A stretch of DNA of 64,000 bases from Mycoplasmatales bacterium (GCA_013215715.1 JABSQT010000003.1:140518-204517); one strand, 5' to 3'; numbered from the stretch's first letter, positions 10,303 through 21,177 are shown. Notes: generated by a model not told the origin, from the sequence alone. Program-made: numbers and translations.

Positions 10303-10420
10303 ACCATCCTCCTTTTATAATTTCTATCGTTTTATATAAAGAGTTATAATATTTTAATTTTAACTCTTTAAAGATCTCGGTATTTTTTGTTTTTTCGGTC
10401 TTATTTTCAAAAATTTTGTC

Positions 10421-10444
10421 AAAAAAGAATCATTAATGATTCTA
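10421..10444 (-). terminator. terminator of the ribokinase operon
   Basis: AGAATCATT/AATGATTCT hairpin then six U on the minus strand, overlapping the PQ-loop gene stop. Confidence 0.8.
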
Positions 10445-11086
10445 AGAAGCTCTATTTTTAATCTTGTGATGAATACACATTCATAAAAGAGGGATTTGAA
10501 CCAAGAATAAAGGAATTGATGAAATTAAACTTATAATAACAATACCAAGCCCTGGTTCTTGTCATTGGTCAGCAATTTTACCTGATCAAAATATAGTTCA
10601 TAGAACTCCACACATAATTACTAGAGTTGAAGAAATTCATGAAAGTGAACTTGTATTTTTACTTTTAATGACTTTGAATAATTGTGGGAAGAATGGTAAA
10701 CCTGTACAACAACTCGCAATTATAACTATTACATATTGAACTCACTCTGTCATTTGTAAATTCAAAATTCAAATAATAATTGAAGTTGATAATATTCCAG
10801 CTAGAATTAATGAAAAACCAATAAATGTTTTTGTTTTATAAATATAACGCATGATTGGAAACATCATTAATGTAATAACAAAGTTTGCTGCTCAACCTGG
10901 ATATGCTTTGTTTGCTATTGCAATTGTTGAAATTGTTCAAAGAGCTGAACCAAATGCAACTGATGCAAATGTAAATTTTGATAATTGACTTACATCTTTT
11001 GTTCTAACAGTCTTAACCATTTGCGGGAAATACATTAAGATTCCCATTGTGGTTGCTAATCAACCAAATACTTCATATCACATCAT
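10442..11086 (-). CDS. two-repeat PQ-loop (SemiSWEET-like) membrane protein, 214 aa
   Basis: Six to seven hydrophobic segments in two homologous halves, each with a PQ-loop: MYFPQMVKTVRTKDVSQLS in the first and PFFPQLFKVIKSKNTSSLS in the second. PQ-loop proteins include SWEET/SemiSWEET sugar carriers; bacterial ones are usually single-repeat, so a fused pair is notable. All Trp codons are UGA. It starts 2 nt after the ribokinase stop, in the same operon, which suggests it moves ribose or a ribose-containing compound (inference). The alternative is a PnuC-like vitamin transporter fold. Confidence 0.75.
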
Positions 11087-11088
11087 AA

Positions 11089-12006
11089 TTACCTACTTTC
11101 TTTTTCTACTTGTTCAAGTGTGGGGATAGATTTATGTGCGCCTAGACGAGATATTGTGATCTCTGCAGCTTGCATTCCAAATTTGATAGCTTTTTGAATG
11201 TTATTTGTACTATAAAATTCTTCAACAAATGCTCCAACAAATGTATCACCAGCAGCTGTTGTATCTACTGTTGTAATTTTTCTAGATTTAAAGTGTTCTT
11301 GAATGTTGTCCATTGAAAGGGATACACCATTTGCACCTAACGTTGTAATAATATTTTTGCAACCTTTTGCTCTTAGGGATTCAGTTGCGTTTTCAATATC
11401 TTCTAAATTATTAACTTTTTGATTTGAGATATATTCTAACTCTGTTTCATTTAAAACTAATCATTCTATTTTATCAATTCACTCTTGTTTAAAACTTACC
11501 GCTGGTGATGGATTTAAAATAATTTTTTTATCTAATTTATGTGCAATTTCAATAGTTTTATCCATTAATCAAGCATTGGTTTCTAATTGCATTAAAACTA
11601 CATCATTTTCTTTAATTGCAGTTGTTAAATTGTCTAAATCTTTTTCAGAGAAGTCGTGGTTAGCTCCTCCATTGATAATAATCATATTATCTTTTTGCGT
11701 TTGAGATACGGTAATAGATGCCATACCTGTTGGTTTTGTTTCTGAATATGAAATATACTTTGTTTCCATTCCTTCAGCATTGAGATAATCAATTATTTCT
11801 CCTCCATATTTCTTACCCACTTTTGCAAATAAAGATACTTTATTGTTACCCCTTGCAAGTCTTTTAGCTGCAAGTGCTTGGTTAGCACCTTTACCTCCAT
11901 TATTGATTAAGAAATCTGATGTTAGAATTGTTTCTCCTTTTTTCGGGAATTCATACACGTAATTTACATAATCTATATTGATACTTCCTACTACTAATAA
12001 ATTCAT
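11089..12006 (-). CDS. rbsK: ribokinase (PfkB family), 305 aa
   Basis: Phosphorylates ribose to ribose 5-phosphate with ATP. GSINIDYV and NNGGKGANQALAAKRL near the N-terminus are the PfkB sugar-binding signature, and DTTAAGDTFVGAF near the C-terminus is the catalytic DTxGAGD motif (with Ala for Gly). The start is the ATG at 12006 after AAGGAG; the longer upstream frame has no ribosome site. It has its own promoter with a TTGTACAA palindrome and is co-transcribed with the PQ-loop protein. Confidence 0.9.
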
Positions 12007-12016
12007 AATTTTCTCC

Positions 12017-12034
12017 TTGTACAACCTAATTATA
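12017..12034 (-). promoter_or_regulatory. rbsK promoter with palindrome
   Basis: TATAAT on the minus strand (12029-12034) is followed by TTGTACAA (12017-12024), placed at about +1 and just before the ribosome site. Likely operator for the GntR regulator encoded upstream. Confidence 0.45.
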
Positions 12035-12074
12035 TGCTTTAAAAAAACGGAAATCAATCCCGTCTATATGGCTT

Positions 12075-12716
12075 TTAAATTTTGAAGTTTTTTGTCTTGT
12101 TATAGAACAAAATATCTAAGTTAGTCAATACCCATGCAATAACTTTACCATCTTGCCCCATATATTTTTGAGTAATGGTAACAACGTCTTCACTTTTCCA
12201 TTCTACGTAGTTTGGTTCACTTTGGAATTTCAATTTTTCTTCCACTTCAAAAATACACACACCATTGTATGCTAATAATTTAGGTAATTGGTTTTCTGCA
12301 TCAAGATCTCCTTGAATATTCTTATCAAGAATAGTATATGACTTAGCTATTATTCTATTTCTATGTTTGTAAGTTTCCTGAAAAATTGTTTTTTCACCAT
12401 CAATATAGTTCAAAAAAGAAATGGGTATTTGGTTTTTGGTTATTCTTTTAAAATCTAAATCATCTGATGATATTAAATGCGTCATTCCAAACATTTTATC
12501 CATGTTATTAATAACAAAATTACCAACTCCATTATTATTGGAAATTAATTGAGCTTTTTTTAATATTTCTAATGCTGATCTTGCAGTGTGTCTATTGCAA
12601 TTAAATTTAATCGCCAAAAATTGTTCACTAGGTAATTTATCCCCAACTTTAAACTCTAGATTTTGAATTTTAAGTAATAAGTATCTTAAAATATAATTTT
12701 TCATAGTTGTATACAT
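12075..12716 (-). CDS. GntR/HutC-family transcription regulator, 213 aa
   Basis: The N-terminal winged helix has the GntR pattern: K-V-G-D-K-L-P-S-E near residue 25, then NRHTARSALEILKK and a wing near NNGVGNFVI. The C-terminal 130 residues fit a UTRA effector domain. Located 68 nt upstream of rbsK on the same strand, it probably controls the ribokinase/PQ-loop operon and itself. TATAAT ends 6 nt before the ATG, making it leaderless, and a TGTATACA palindrome overlaps that start. Confidence 0.8.
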   Translation of the reverse strand: MYTTMKNYILRYLLLKIQNLEFKVGDKLPSEQFLAIKFNCNRHTARSALEILKKAQLISNNNGVGNFVINNMDKMFGMTHLISSDDLDFKRITKNQIPISFLNYIDGEKTIFQETYKHRNRIIAKSYTILDKNIQGDLDAENQLPKLLAYNGVCIFEVEEKLKFQSEPNYVEWKSEDVVTITQKYMGQDGKVIAWVLTNLDILFYNKTKNFKI

Positions 12717-12728
12717 AACAAAATTATA
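12708..12728 (-). promoter_or_regulatory. leaderless promoter and operator of the GntR gene
   Basis: TATAAT at 12723-12728 (minus strand) with TGTATACA at 12708-12715 covering the start codon. Fits autorepression by a GntR dimer. Confidence 0.45.
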
Positions 12729-12757
12729 TAGTAATAGATTATCAAAAATTGTTGTTA

Positions 12758-12790
12758 TTAAAAATTAAAGAGAAATTCTCTTTAATTAAT
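12758..12790 (-). terminator. terminator after the helicase operon
   Basis: An 11-bp stem ATTAAAGAGAA/TTCTCTTTAAT is followed by U-rich sequence on the minus strand. Confidence 0.75.
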
Positions 12791-13158
12791 TATTTTACCT
12801 TTGATTTTTCTTTCACTTTTGTAAAACCAAGTTTAGCTAAAGTTGTGTTTAATGTTGCTGATTTAGGGATTTTAAATTCTTCATGATTTTCCATATTCAT
12901 TAATATACGCTCTTCTTTATATTCATGAAAAATAACTATATATCCATTTGTGATTTTAATTGTTTCCTCATAATTAATTGTTGATTCAAGTGTGATTCCA
13001 GAATCAACTAGAGTTACTACAAACTCTCTATAAATATCTGTACCTTCAATAAATAAAATATCATACAACTCTCTTCAAGTCATTCCTTTTTCTTCGAAAT
13101 CCTTGGCTAACGCTCTAATTAACAAAATATAAAATGGTATTGTTTTGTGTTTAATCAT
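12790..13158 (-). CDS. unknown 122-aa protein coupled to the helicase
   Basis: The frame starts at ATG 13158, overlapping the helicase stop as TAATG, and includes a UGA Trp (MTWRELYDILF). An N-terminal helical part is followed by a beta-rich stretch. No family recognised. Tight coupling suggests a partner or modulator of the helicase (inference). Confidence 0.7.
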
Positions 13159-15176
13159 TATACATTTCCTTTTACATCAAATTTACTCAATATATCTTCA
13201 AAGGTGTGTTTAAGTTTTATATCCTCATTGAATATTGGCGCAAATCTATATGCATTAACATTCATAATCATAATAAGTTTTTGCCTTGTTCTAGAAAGTG
13301 CTACATTTAATCTTTTGATTTCTTGTAACTGTATTTTATATTTAGCGCTTGTAGGTAACCTTTTGTATTTTCTTGCATAAGTTGTATTTAAAAATACGAT
13401 ATCTGCTTCAAGACCTTGTAATTGATCAATAGTACCATGTGTAAACGACGCAAATTTTTTTTCTCAATATTTTATTTTGGAATTTTGTTTTCTAAAAAAA
13501 TGTTTATATTGATCTTTGTAAACAAACATAATCATAATATCTAAAGTAGAAGCATCTTTTACATTCCTTGAAACAAAACTTAATTGCTCCATTAAAACGT
13601 CAATTTCCTTATCGTTAACCTTAGACATATTCGATAGAGTTGTATCAATTCTATGTGTTCCATCATTATCCAATAAAATTAAATTTGCCCGGTTATACAT
13701 TTCCACTAATTTCATTTCTTTTTTTGAATTCCTAAATACAATAGGTTTTATTTCAGCAACCCTTGATTCAATTTGATTATCATAAGCGATAGGATTATAA
13801 AGATTGAGAACATATTGTGGTGATCGATAAGTGGTTTTAAACATTAATTTATTATTATCTTTTGAATATAATCTTTTGAATACAGATTCAAAAAATAATT
13901 GATCAAATATATTTTTTTCTTTCTCATTTAACTCTTCATAAAAACTACCATAACTAGCTTTATTAATTGGTATTGGTGCAAGTTGCATATCATCTCCAAC
14001 TAATATTATTTGTTTAGCATAAAGTGCATACCTTAAAACATCAACAATGGTGGATTTAGAAACCTCATCCATAATCAAAATTGATTCATCAAACTTATAA
14101 CCTTTTTCTAATTTTTTTTCTAATTTAGCACTAGTGATTGTCCCTGCATAAAGCGAAGGATGTGAAAAACCTTTTGGAGTAGAAAGGAATCTCTTCGGTC
14201 CAGCTTTAGCTCCGAATTCTTTTTTAAGTAAATATTGTAGTTCCCCTTTATCGGGTGCATATTTTTTAAGTCTTTCTCTAATATTTCTAACAAGCAAAGC
14301 ATCACGATCTGCATATTCCCTATTATTATCTCCATAAGAAGACTTTTCCAAAATCATTCCTGAATAATTTTTAGATGCAGGAGTGTGCGAAAGATTATTG
14401 ATTACATTATTTAATGCAGCATGAGTTCTAGAAGCTAAAATAACTCTTTCTTTTCTTTCATAAACAAAATGTTTAATTAATTGTGTGATTGTCCTTGTCT
14501 TACCAGTACCAGGAGGACCCTTCACCAATACAATATCATTATGAGATGCTGCAGCTTTAAATATAATTTGTTTTGATTCATCTAAATTAGAAATATATTT
14601 TGAATTAACTTCTTTTTCAATATAAATTGGAGGTGCTGATTTCTTACCTAATAGAATTTCCAAAACTGATTGGTTAACAATTTTCCCGCTTCTAATACCA
14701 CTAGCAATGCTATTTAGTGTCTCAACTTCAAAATATCTATTAATATCACATTTATAAAATATATAATCTTGAAAATGTGTTTCAATATTTTTTCAATCTT
14801 TAGGGAATTTACCAGTAATTTTTAACAATTGTTCTTCAACAGATACAACTTCAACAGTTGGTTTTACAAATGCATATTTTAAAAGACCACACTTTCTTGG
14901 ATGAGATAGCGCTAATTTCTTTACTTCAATATCTTCTAACAATTGCTCTGGATGATTAATATAATCAATTTGACTAACTTGAATAATTAATTCAATTTCT
15001 CTTAAAAATATTTCATCTAAAGGAATATCCGCTTCTGGATCCTCCATAGTAATATCTTTGATCTTGTGAATAACCCCCACACCAGTATGAAATCAGTGTG
15101 TATTTTTTTGAATATGAGTAGCGTATTTTGAAATAATACTTGCTGTTGTTGCTCTTTCAAGTTCATGGTTTATCAT
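13158..15176 (-). CDS. superfamily 1 DNA/RNA helicase (Dna2/Upf1-like AAA_11/12), 672 aa
   Basis: Walker A GPPGTGKT lies near residue 220 after a 170-residue N-terminal domain. Motif II is IMDEVSKS, motif III GDDMQLAPI, motif IV TTYRSP, motif V DQLQGLEADIVFL, and motif VI NVALSRTRQKL. ATP-driven nucleic-acid unwinding is expected; the substrate is unknown. Motif II reads DEVSK where the family usually has DEASQ. TATAAT ends 6 nt before the ATG, so it is leaderless. UGA Trp codons occur at several sites. Confidence 0.85.
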
Positions 15177-15404
15177 TAAATAATTATATCTCTTTATGTG
15201 ATGAAATTAGTTTTATTAAACAATTACTTTTAACTATTATTATAGTTAATTAATTTAGAAAGATATAGGACAATTAAAAGAAAAACAAAATTAGGTGCTC
15301 TTTAACAAAAATTAACTTTTATATTAAAATTTTTATAAAAAGTTAAACCACATCTTTTAATATCACTTCTTTTTTTGAATATTATTTACTCTATTTGATG
15401 TTGA

Positions 15405-15430
15405 ATTAAAAATAATCCTTTCGGATTATC
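15405..15430 (-). terminator. terminator of the Bax-inhibitor gene
   Basis: ATAATCC/GGATTAT hairpin and U-run on the minus strand, overlapping the stop codon. The 15181-15404 gap upstream of the helicase otherwise shows only AT-rich promoter-type sequence. Confidence 0.7.
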
Positions 15431-16145
15431 TTGAATATAATATTCTAGCTAAATATCAAACAAGTTGTATAAAGTCTATCAATAATGAAAGTCCAAATAA
15501 AATTCCATATCTTCTAATTGTTTCTTTATCGTGATTTCCATTTAAGTTTAAAATATCATCTAATTTTGATATTCTTCAAAAATCAAATCCAACATATAAT
15601 GTAAATATTCCATAAGCAATCATAGAATAAAGAGTTCATAATTTACTTATACCTGGAATGAACATCATTATTAATCCAGAAATGAATAATCCAATTAAAC
15701 TAAACATTAGGAATCTAGATATTTTTGAAAAATCAAATAATTGACAATATCCCACAGCACCCATTACAAGCATTGTAATCGATGGTATTAATAGCAACAT
15801 TAATACCTTTCATGTTTGATTTGCAAAAGCGAATCTAATTAAAATCATTGAGAGTGAGAAACCTTCAACAATCGCAAATGCTATATACATAATAATTAAC
15901 GTTTCTATTTTTGCCGTTCTCGCCATAAATGATATTGCTATCATCAATCCAATTGCAGTTATAGACATTAAAATTATAAATGTTCTAGAAGCAAATAATG
16001 TTGCAGCTACATCTTGCATTTGTGGAATGAAACCAAATATCATGGCTACTCCTAACATTGAAACCAAACCAATACCAAATCACATTAATGATGCATTAAG
16101 GACTGTAGTACTACTTGTAGCAAAATATCTTGTTCTATTTTTCAT
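15426..16145 (-). CDS. Bax inhibitor-1 / YccA-family membrane protein, 239 aa
   Basis: Seven hydrophobic helices across the length, with the family-like segments FASRTFIILMS, TLYSMIAYGIFTLYVGFD and a C-terminal SLLIDFIQLVWYLARIL (the usual 'alslylDfinLFlyllrllg'). Family members are Ca2+-leak-like or protease-linked membrane proteins. It has a SD-type start (GGAGG) and a single-gene unit. Confidence 0.85.
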
Positions 16146-16245
16146 ATTGCCTCCTTATATATTTTTAATTATATAACATTCACATTAAATTATCATTTAT
16201 ACAAAAAAATATTCCAAAAAAATAGACATATTGCCTATCCTTTAA

Positions 16246-16518
16246 TTAATCATTTTGAAGAGTGTCATTATATTCTTTAGTGAATGACTCAAATAATTGT
16301 ATAACATGTTTGTAAACAGCATTTTCATCAGTTTGATCATAATCTAAAACTATGGTTTCTTTATCCGGTGTTGCGGAAGCAAGTTTAATAAGGAAATTAT
16401 TGATTCCTTGGTTATTTCAATCTTGCGAAGTTTCAGATACTTCCAACACTTCTTTACCAAATGAAACTAGGATTTCATTTTTTTCTTTAGTTGATTTATT
16501 ATTAATTTTAATTGTCAT
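16246..16518 (-). CDS. small third gene of the PHP/ATPase operon, 90 aa
   Basis: Starts at ATG 16518, overlapping the ATPase gene by 11 nt, so it is translated with it. Acidic, with a beta-like N-terminal half and a helical C-terminal half, one UGA Trp, no membrane segment and no recognised family. Constant coupling would make it a regulator, inhibitor or adaptor of the ATPase (inference). Confidence 0.7.
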
Positions 16519-18124
16519 TTTTTTCTCCTTCTATTACTTCATATCTTCTCTTCAAATAAACTACTCCACCTTCTAAATAATGAGCAGCGTCTGATTCTCC
16601 AGATTGAGTTTTCACTATTGTTCCTTCTGAATATTGTTCGTGTTCATTATTAAGGTCAGCAACTATTGTTGTTTCTGGATTACTTAAGATACCAATATTT
16701 GCATTATGTGTAACAATGAATACTTGTTCTTCTTTTTTATTAATTAATTTTAAAATATCACTTGCAATAGTGTGGTTATCTAAGTTATCCTCAGGTTGAT
16801 CTAAAAATAAATCTTGACCTTTTGATTTATTAAACTTATATTCAATCCCATATATAGATCTTTGTCCTAATGACATATGTTCATATATACGCCCATTAGC
16901 TAATACTATAACTTTCTCTTGAATAATCTTAGAGAGTCTATTAAGTAATTTGTTTCTAGATAAGGGTTTAATACCTTTTTTAATTATAGCTTCTAATCAT
17001 TTTGTGATATCAGAAACAGAACTACCAGGAGTATGTAAAACTATTTTTAATAATGAATATACATCGTTATCTTGTAAGGTAATAATCTCAGGCATTTTGT
17101 AAGATAATAATTCATTATCTTTTATTGAATTTTCAAACTCAATAACCACTTCTTCTTGTACAAGGGATTCAAAAGTTTTCTTTTGTTTCTGAATTTCTCT
17201 CGCCATTGTTCTAAAGTGTTCGTTTGAATTAATAACAAAAGATTTAATACCTTCAATTTCAAAGTCTTGATTTTTAATTGCATCAACTTCTTTTTTATAT
17301 GCTTTTTCAAATATCATTGACATATTCGCTATTTTTTTGAGTTTACTAATTTGTTTTAAAATATTTTCAATTATTTTATTATTTAATTTGATTAATTTGT
17401 TAATTGAAATATTAAATTCATCAATAAATTTTTTATCAATTATCGTTTGATTTCATTCTTTTTGAAGAAACTTCTTATTTATCATATTTTGATTTTGATA
17501 ATTTCTCAAAGCATCTTCTAAAGATTTATTTTCTTTTGATAAATCCGTGCTTAAGTACATTGTTGAGTAATTAAGTTTTAACATTAAATCATTTTCTGTA
17601 TTAGATACTTCTTTTACAATGAAAGAGTTAGTTCAATTGATATCACTATTACTATTTCTTTTAGCTAAATCTCTCATTCCATAATAGAATGAATCAATCT
17701 TTTTTAAAAATTCTTCTACAGCTTCAGAATTTTCTGCAGCTTCTTTAGCGAAAGCAACTTTTGCTCTCTCTATTTCTTTTCTATTATTAAGATTCTTTTT
17801 GATTGGATCATCTTGATAAATAACATCATTTCTTTCTTCGAATAATTTCTCTTTTTCTTTTGTAGTGATTTTTCTTAAACTATTACTATGTATTTCTTCA
17901 CCATTATATTTGACAACTTTTACAAACTCAAGATTAAAAGCTGCAAGTGCTTCTATAACATTCTTTGATATATATGATTCTTTTAAACCAGCAACCAAAT
18001 CAAATAAAGTTGACTTACCTCCACCTTTGGGTCCGATAATTATATTTGTCTTTGAACCAAAGTTAATATTCATAAATTCTTCGGCCAAAGAATTTGTTTT
18101 TCTAAAAATTAATTCTTTAATCAT
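16508..18124 (-). CDS. TrlF/Ppl-like SMC-type ATPase, 538 aa
   Basis: Walker A GPKGGGKST is at residues 31-39, followed by about 350 mostly helical, partly coiled-coil residues. An ABC-like signature MSLGQRS lies near 417, Walker B LFLDQPEDNLDN near 440 and the His switch VTHNANI near 472. The DQPEDNLDN plus THNANI pair is typical of the PHP-associated TrlF ATPases. In those proteins the PHP domain is usually fused N-terminally; here it is a separate gene joined by a TAATG overlap. Related PHP-ATPases (Ppl) act in phage defence; that role is inferred here. Confidence 0.85.
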
Positions 18125-18789
18125 TATGCCCTTTCTTTAGAGTAAACTCTATGTAGTTTTAAAAACTCTTTTAATTCATCAAAACAAGGTTTAGCTAAAT
18201 TAATTTCAGTTATTAAAAAACCTTGTTGTGGGTAATTAGTTCAAACATGAGTGTCTGAGAAAGACACTGTTGAACTGATCAATCCTTTTTTAAGTATCGA
18301 AACATAATTAGGATGTTTTATATTTGTTACTTCAAAAGCATCATATTTTAAATCAAGAAGATCTTCATATTTGAAGTGATCTGATTTACCTATATGAGGA
18401 ATTCTTAATGTTTCAAAATCTTCAAATAATGCATTAGCACTTTCAATTGATATTCCCCGTTTTGGAAGTTCTTTTCTAGCAATAGAACTTATTTCTTTTA
18501 ATTGTGTATCTGTTAAATCTTCTCTAAAAATATAGATCAGATTAGCTATCACACCATTCTTCCTAACTACATTTGCTTCAATAGCTGGTAAAAATACCAT
18601 ATTGCCAGTTTTACCTAATTTTCTAACTTCTTTATAGAATTCATAATCAAATGTATTATGGTCTGAAAAAGCGGCTAACTTAATACCGTTAGAATGTAAT
18701 GTCTTAATTGTTGTAAATGTATTTTCTCATTTAATGGCATCGCCATTATTTTCTGATGCTGGAGAATGTAAGTGAAGATCGATCTTCAT
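18124..18789 (-). CDS. PHP-domain phosphoesterase, 221 aa
   Basis: Metal-binding PHP motifs are in order: DLHLHS at residues 4-9, FSDHNTFDY near 47, PAIEANV near 68 and FSDTH near 178. PHP domains hydrolyse phosphoesters or nucleic acids with two or three metals. It is first gene of a three-gene overlapping operon with the SMC-type ATPase and a 90-aa protein, and it starts after AAAGGAGG. Together with the next gene it reconstitutes a full PHP-ATPase. Confidence 0.85.
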
Positions 18790-18808
18790 AATACCTCCTT
18801 TAATTATT

Positions 18809-18912
18809 TACCTACTTGGTAAGTGAGCAACCATCATCAAAATGTAATATTGAAATTAACTTGCACCTTAATTCAAAATTAATTTACTATTTAATATTGC
18901 TTACCAATTATA
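18809..18912 (-). promoter_or_regulatory. promoter and inverted repeats of the PHP/ATPase operon
   Basis: TATAAT on the minus strand (18907-18912) abuts TTGGTAAGCAA (reading minus, 18897-18907). Some 70 nt downstream in the leader TTGC-TCA-CTTACCAA (18816-18830) can pair with it, and a third TTTACC lies at 18809-18814. The leader could fold into a long-range stem or hold regulator sites. Confidence 0.4.
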
Positions 18913-18986
18913 CTATGTCCTATATTTATGTTTGCAATCTTTTACTCATGCTTAAAATTCAATTAAATGAGTAGTATAATTAAAAT

Positions 18987-19427
18987 ATGGAACAGCAAAA
19001 ATTAGAAATATTAATAGAACAATTAAAAAAAGATATTAAAGAAGAAGTTAAACAAGAAATTCTCAAAGAATTACGAAATGAATTAGGAGAGGCTAAGGGT
19101 AAAAACTTTGATTTTGATGAATATAAAAATCAAGTTGTAGCTGATGATATTGAAAAAGCTGAAAATTTCCTCAAAATGAACCATTGATATTGATATATAC
19201 CAATAATTGGTTACTTTATTTATATGTATCATATGAATCAAGCATTCACAAGTATTGATCGTGGTGTATTGAGAAAAAAAATCAATAGAGCAAGTCTTCC
19301 ATGGCTATGAATTGATATACCTTTTGCATATTTTATTCCTTTAATGATAGTTTTTAATTATTGACCTTGAAGAACTAGAAAAGTTTTAAAAACAGCTATT
19401 AAAATGACAAAAGGACATATTGAATAA
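18987..19427 (+). CDS. unknown coiled-coil membrane protein, 146 aa
   Basis: The first 60 residues are a highly charged coiled coil (EQLKKDIKEEVKQEILKEL), followed by two hydrophobic segments (WYWYIPIIGYFIYMY and IPFAYFIPLMIVFNYWPW) with a short basic tail. UGA encodes six or so Trp. TATAAT ends 6 nt before the ATG, so it is leaderless. Stands alone between divergent and convergent neighbours. Confidence 0.7.
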
Positions 19428-19456
19428 TAAAACACCTAATTAATAGGTGTTTTATT
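19428..19456. terminator. bidirectional terminator
   Basis: AAACACCT/AGGTGTTT hairpin flanked by A/T runs on both sides, between convergent genes. Confidence 0.8.
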
Positions 19457-20591
19457 TAATTCATGTAAGATTTTTAGGATTAACGTTTCCAAGTAATTTC
19501 GGATTCTTTTGAGCTTTTGCTTGTAAATCTTTAATGATACTTTGAGGTGTGTATGTAAAACTATTATTTGAGAATATTTTCGTAATATCGTGTTCATTAT
19601 CTTTTATATAATTCATAACTGTGTTATGGAAATATTCTTCTACTTTTTGGAATCTTCTAACATTTTCTTTGAACTCTTTTGGATTTATTGAAGCCAAAGA
19701 TTTTAAAACATCTTCAAATTTTTGTTTTATAGTTTTACCACCTTTATCTTTAAAATCAATAATATGGTTAGAAAGCTTAACACCAACAAATCTTTTCATA
19801 ATAGTATATTCATTTATAAAAGTTTTTTCATTTATTTTTGTGCCTATATTAGAATGATTTGGGTTATGAATTTTATTTCAAATTCCTTCAAGATCTTCTG
19901 TTTCTCCGTCGATTGAGACACTTTTCACGTTTGAATTAACAAAAACTTTTCCTGATAAAGGATCTCTAACTATATAACCATCAATTTTATCTCCATTTTT
20001 TGGAGGGGGAGTATTTAGTGTTGTTTGTATTGCAACACCTTGATTTGTGTCTTTTATCTTTGTTATTTGATATCTTCTTTTTCATCCATCTAAAACAACC
20101 TTATTATTACTTGTTCAATAAAGATCTTGTAATTTTCACTTATTTCTATTTTGTAATTCTTTTTTCTTGACGTTAGATCACTTTTCAATTTCTGTTTTTA
20201 ATTCTTGAAATTTGACTTCTTCATCTGGAGTTCTATTATTTTTTTGTGATAATTCATCATATTCAGTAGTAGCTTGTATTGGTATATTACTTAGAATAGT
20301 ATCAAATATACTTGTTGAATTTGAAAATAATGTAAACCCATGACCTTCTAATCACATTTGTAATTTCACAGTCATTTCAGCAATTTTAGGAGTAAGACCA
20401 AATGGAAGTGATGTAGTTCTTTCAGATTTTTGGTCTTCCATATCATATTCCTGACCCACTTTAAGGCTGGTTCTTCATTTTGAAACACCATTAAGCACAT
20501 CATCTTTTCCACAAGAAATAGCAACGGCTATTGGAGCAGTTGTTGATATTGTTATTAATGATGCACCTAAAAATGCTTTTTTAATTTTCAT
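19452..20591 (-). CDS. lipoprotein of unknown function, 379 aa
   Basis: Signal peptide with basic start and hydrophobic core ends in AVAISC, so Cys27 would be lipidated and the protein anchored outside the membrane. The mature part is hydrophilic with no recognised domain, includes a proline turn (TPPPKNG) and ends TWIK with a UGA Trp. Single-gene unit. Confidence 0.75.
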
Positions 20592-20683
20592 ATTCCCACC
20601 TTTTTATTTGATAAATTATAACATTTTGTAGTTTTATTCCAAAACCAATATTTTATTTTTGTATATTTTATTGTGTAATAGGA

Positions 20684-20712
20684 CAAAAAAATAACAACTA
20701 CAAGTTGTTATT
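20684..20712 (-). terminator. terminator of the 72-aa gene
   Basis: AACAACT/AGTTGTT hairpin and seven U on the minus strand. Confidence 0.75.
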
Positions 20713-20929
20713 AGATTTTTGAGAAGATTCAAGCTAATTCTCCTACTGCTAGACCAATTATGTTCTCTGCATCTTTAATTGGATGATTAATTGGAATCTC
20801 CTTAACATCTATAATATCTCCAGGTTTAATTCCTGCATCTTTATAAGCAATACCTTTTTTACCTTCTGTAGTTTCGTACACAGAATATTCTTTATGATCT
20901 TTTAAATGCTTTTTAATCTTTTGTGACAT
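20711..20929 (-). CDS. unknown 72-aa protein
   Basis: Lysine-rich N-terminus (KIKKHLKDHKEY), then a compact beta-like region with Gly-rich turns (GKKGIAYKDAGIKPGDIID) and a C-terminal end GELAWIFSKI that needs UGA as Trp. SD AGGAGG before the ATG. Not recognised. Confidence 0.65.
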
Positions 20930-20974
20930 AAAACCTCCTATATTTAAATTATAAAACTTTAATAAGTAAATAAA

Positions 20975-21004
20975 AAATGAGAACTTTAAAAATCCTCATT
21001 TTCT
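20975..21004 (-). terminator. terminator of the 63-aa gene
   Basis: AATGAG/CTCATT stem followed by a long U-run on the minus strand, overlapping the stop. Confidence 0.6.
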
Positions 21005-21177
21005 GTACAAATCATTATATGATCATTTACAATTCTCATTTGTTTTGTATTTGTAGTTCAATTAGCACCCTTACCTCTTGCATTTAATATCCTTTTTCCA
21101 CAAGACATAGTAATTTGGTTATTGAATTTATTAATTGATTCAATCTTGCATTTAACTGGTTTATGTTTTTTAGCCAT
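20986..21177 (-). CDS. unknown 63-aa basic protein
   Basis: Starts MAKKHKPVKC, is basic, with a Cys near residue 10 and CGKR near 26, and has a UGA Trp after GKGAN. The size and beta-rich look would fit a small nucleic-acid-binding fold, but no family is recognised. Divergent to the HNH gene. Confidence 0.6.
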
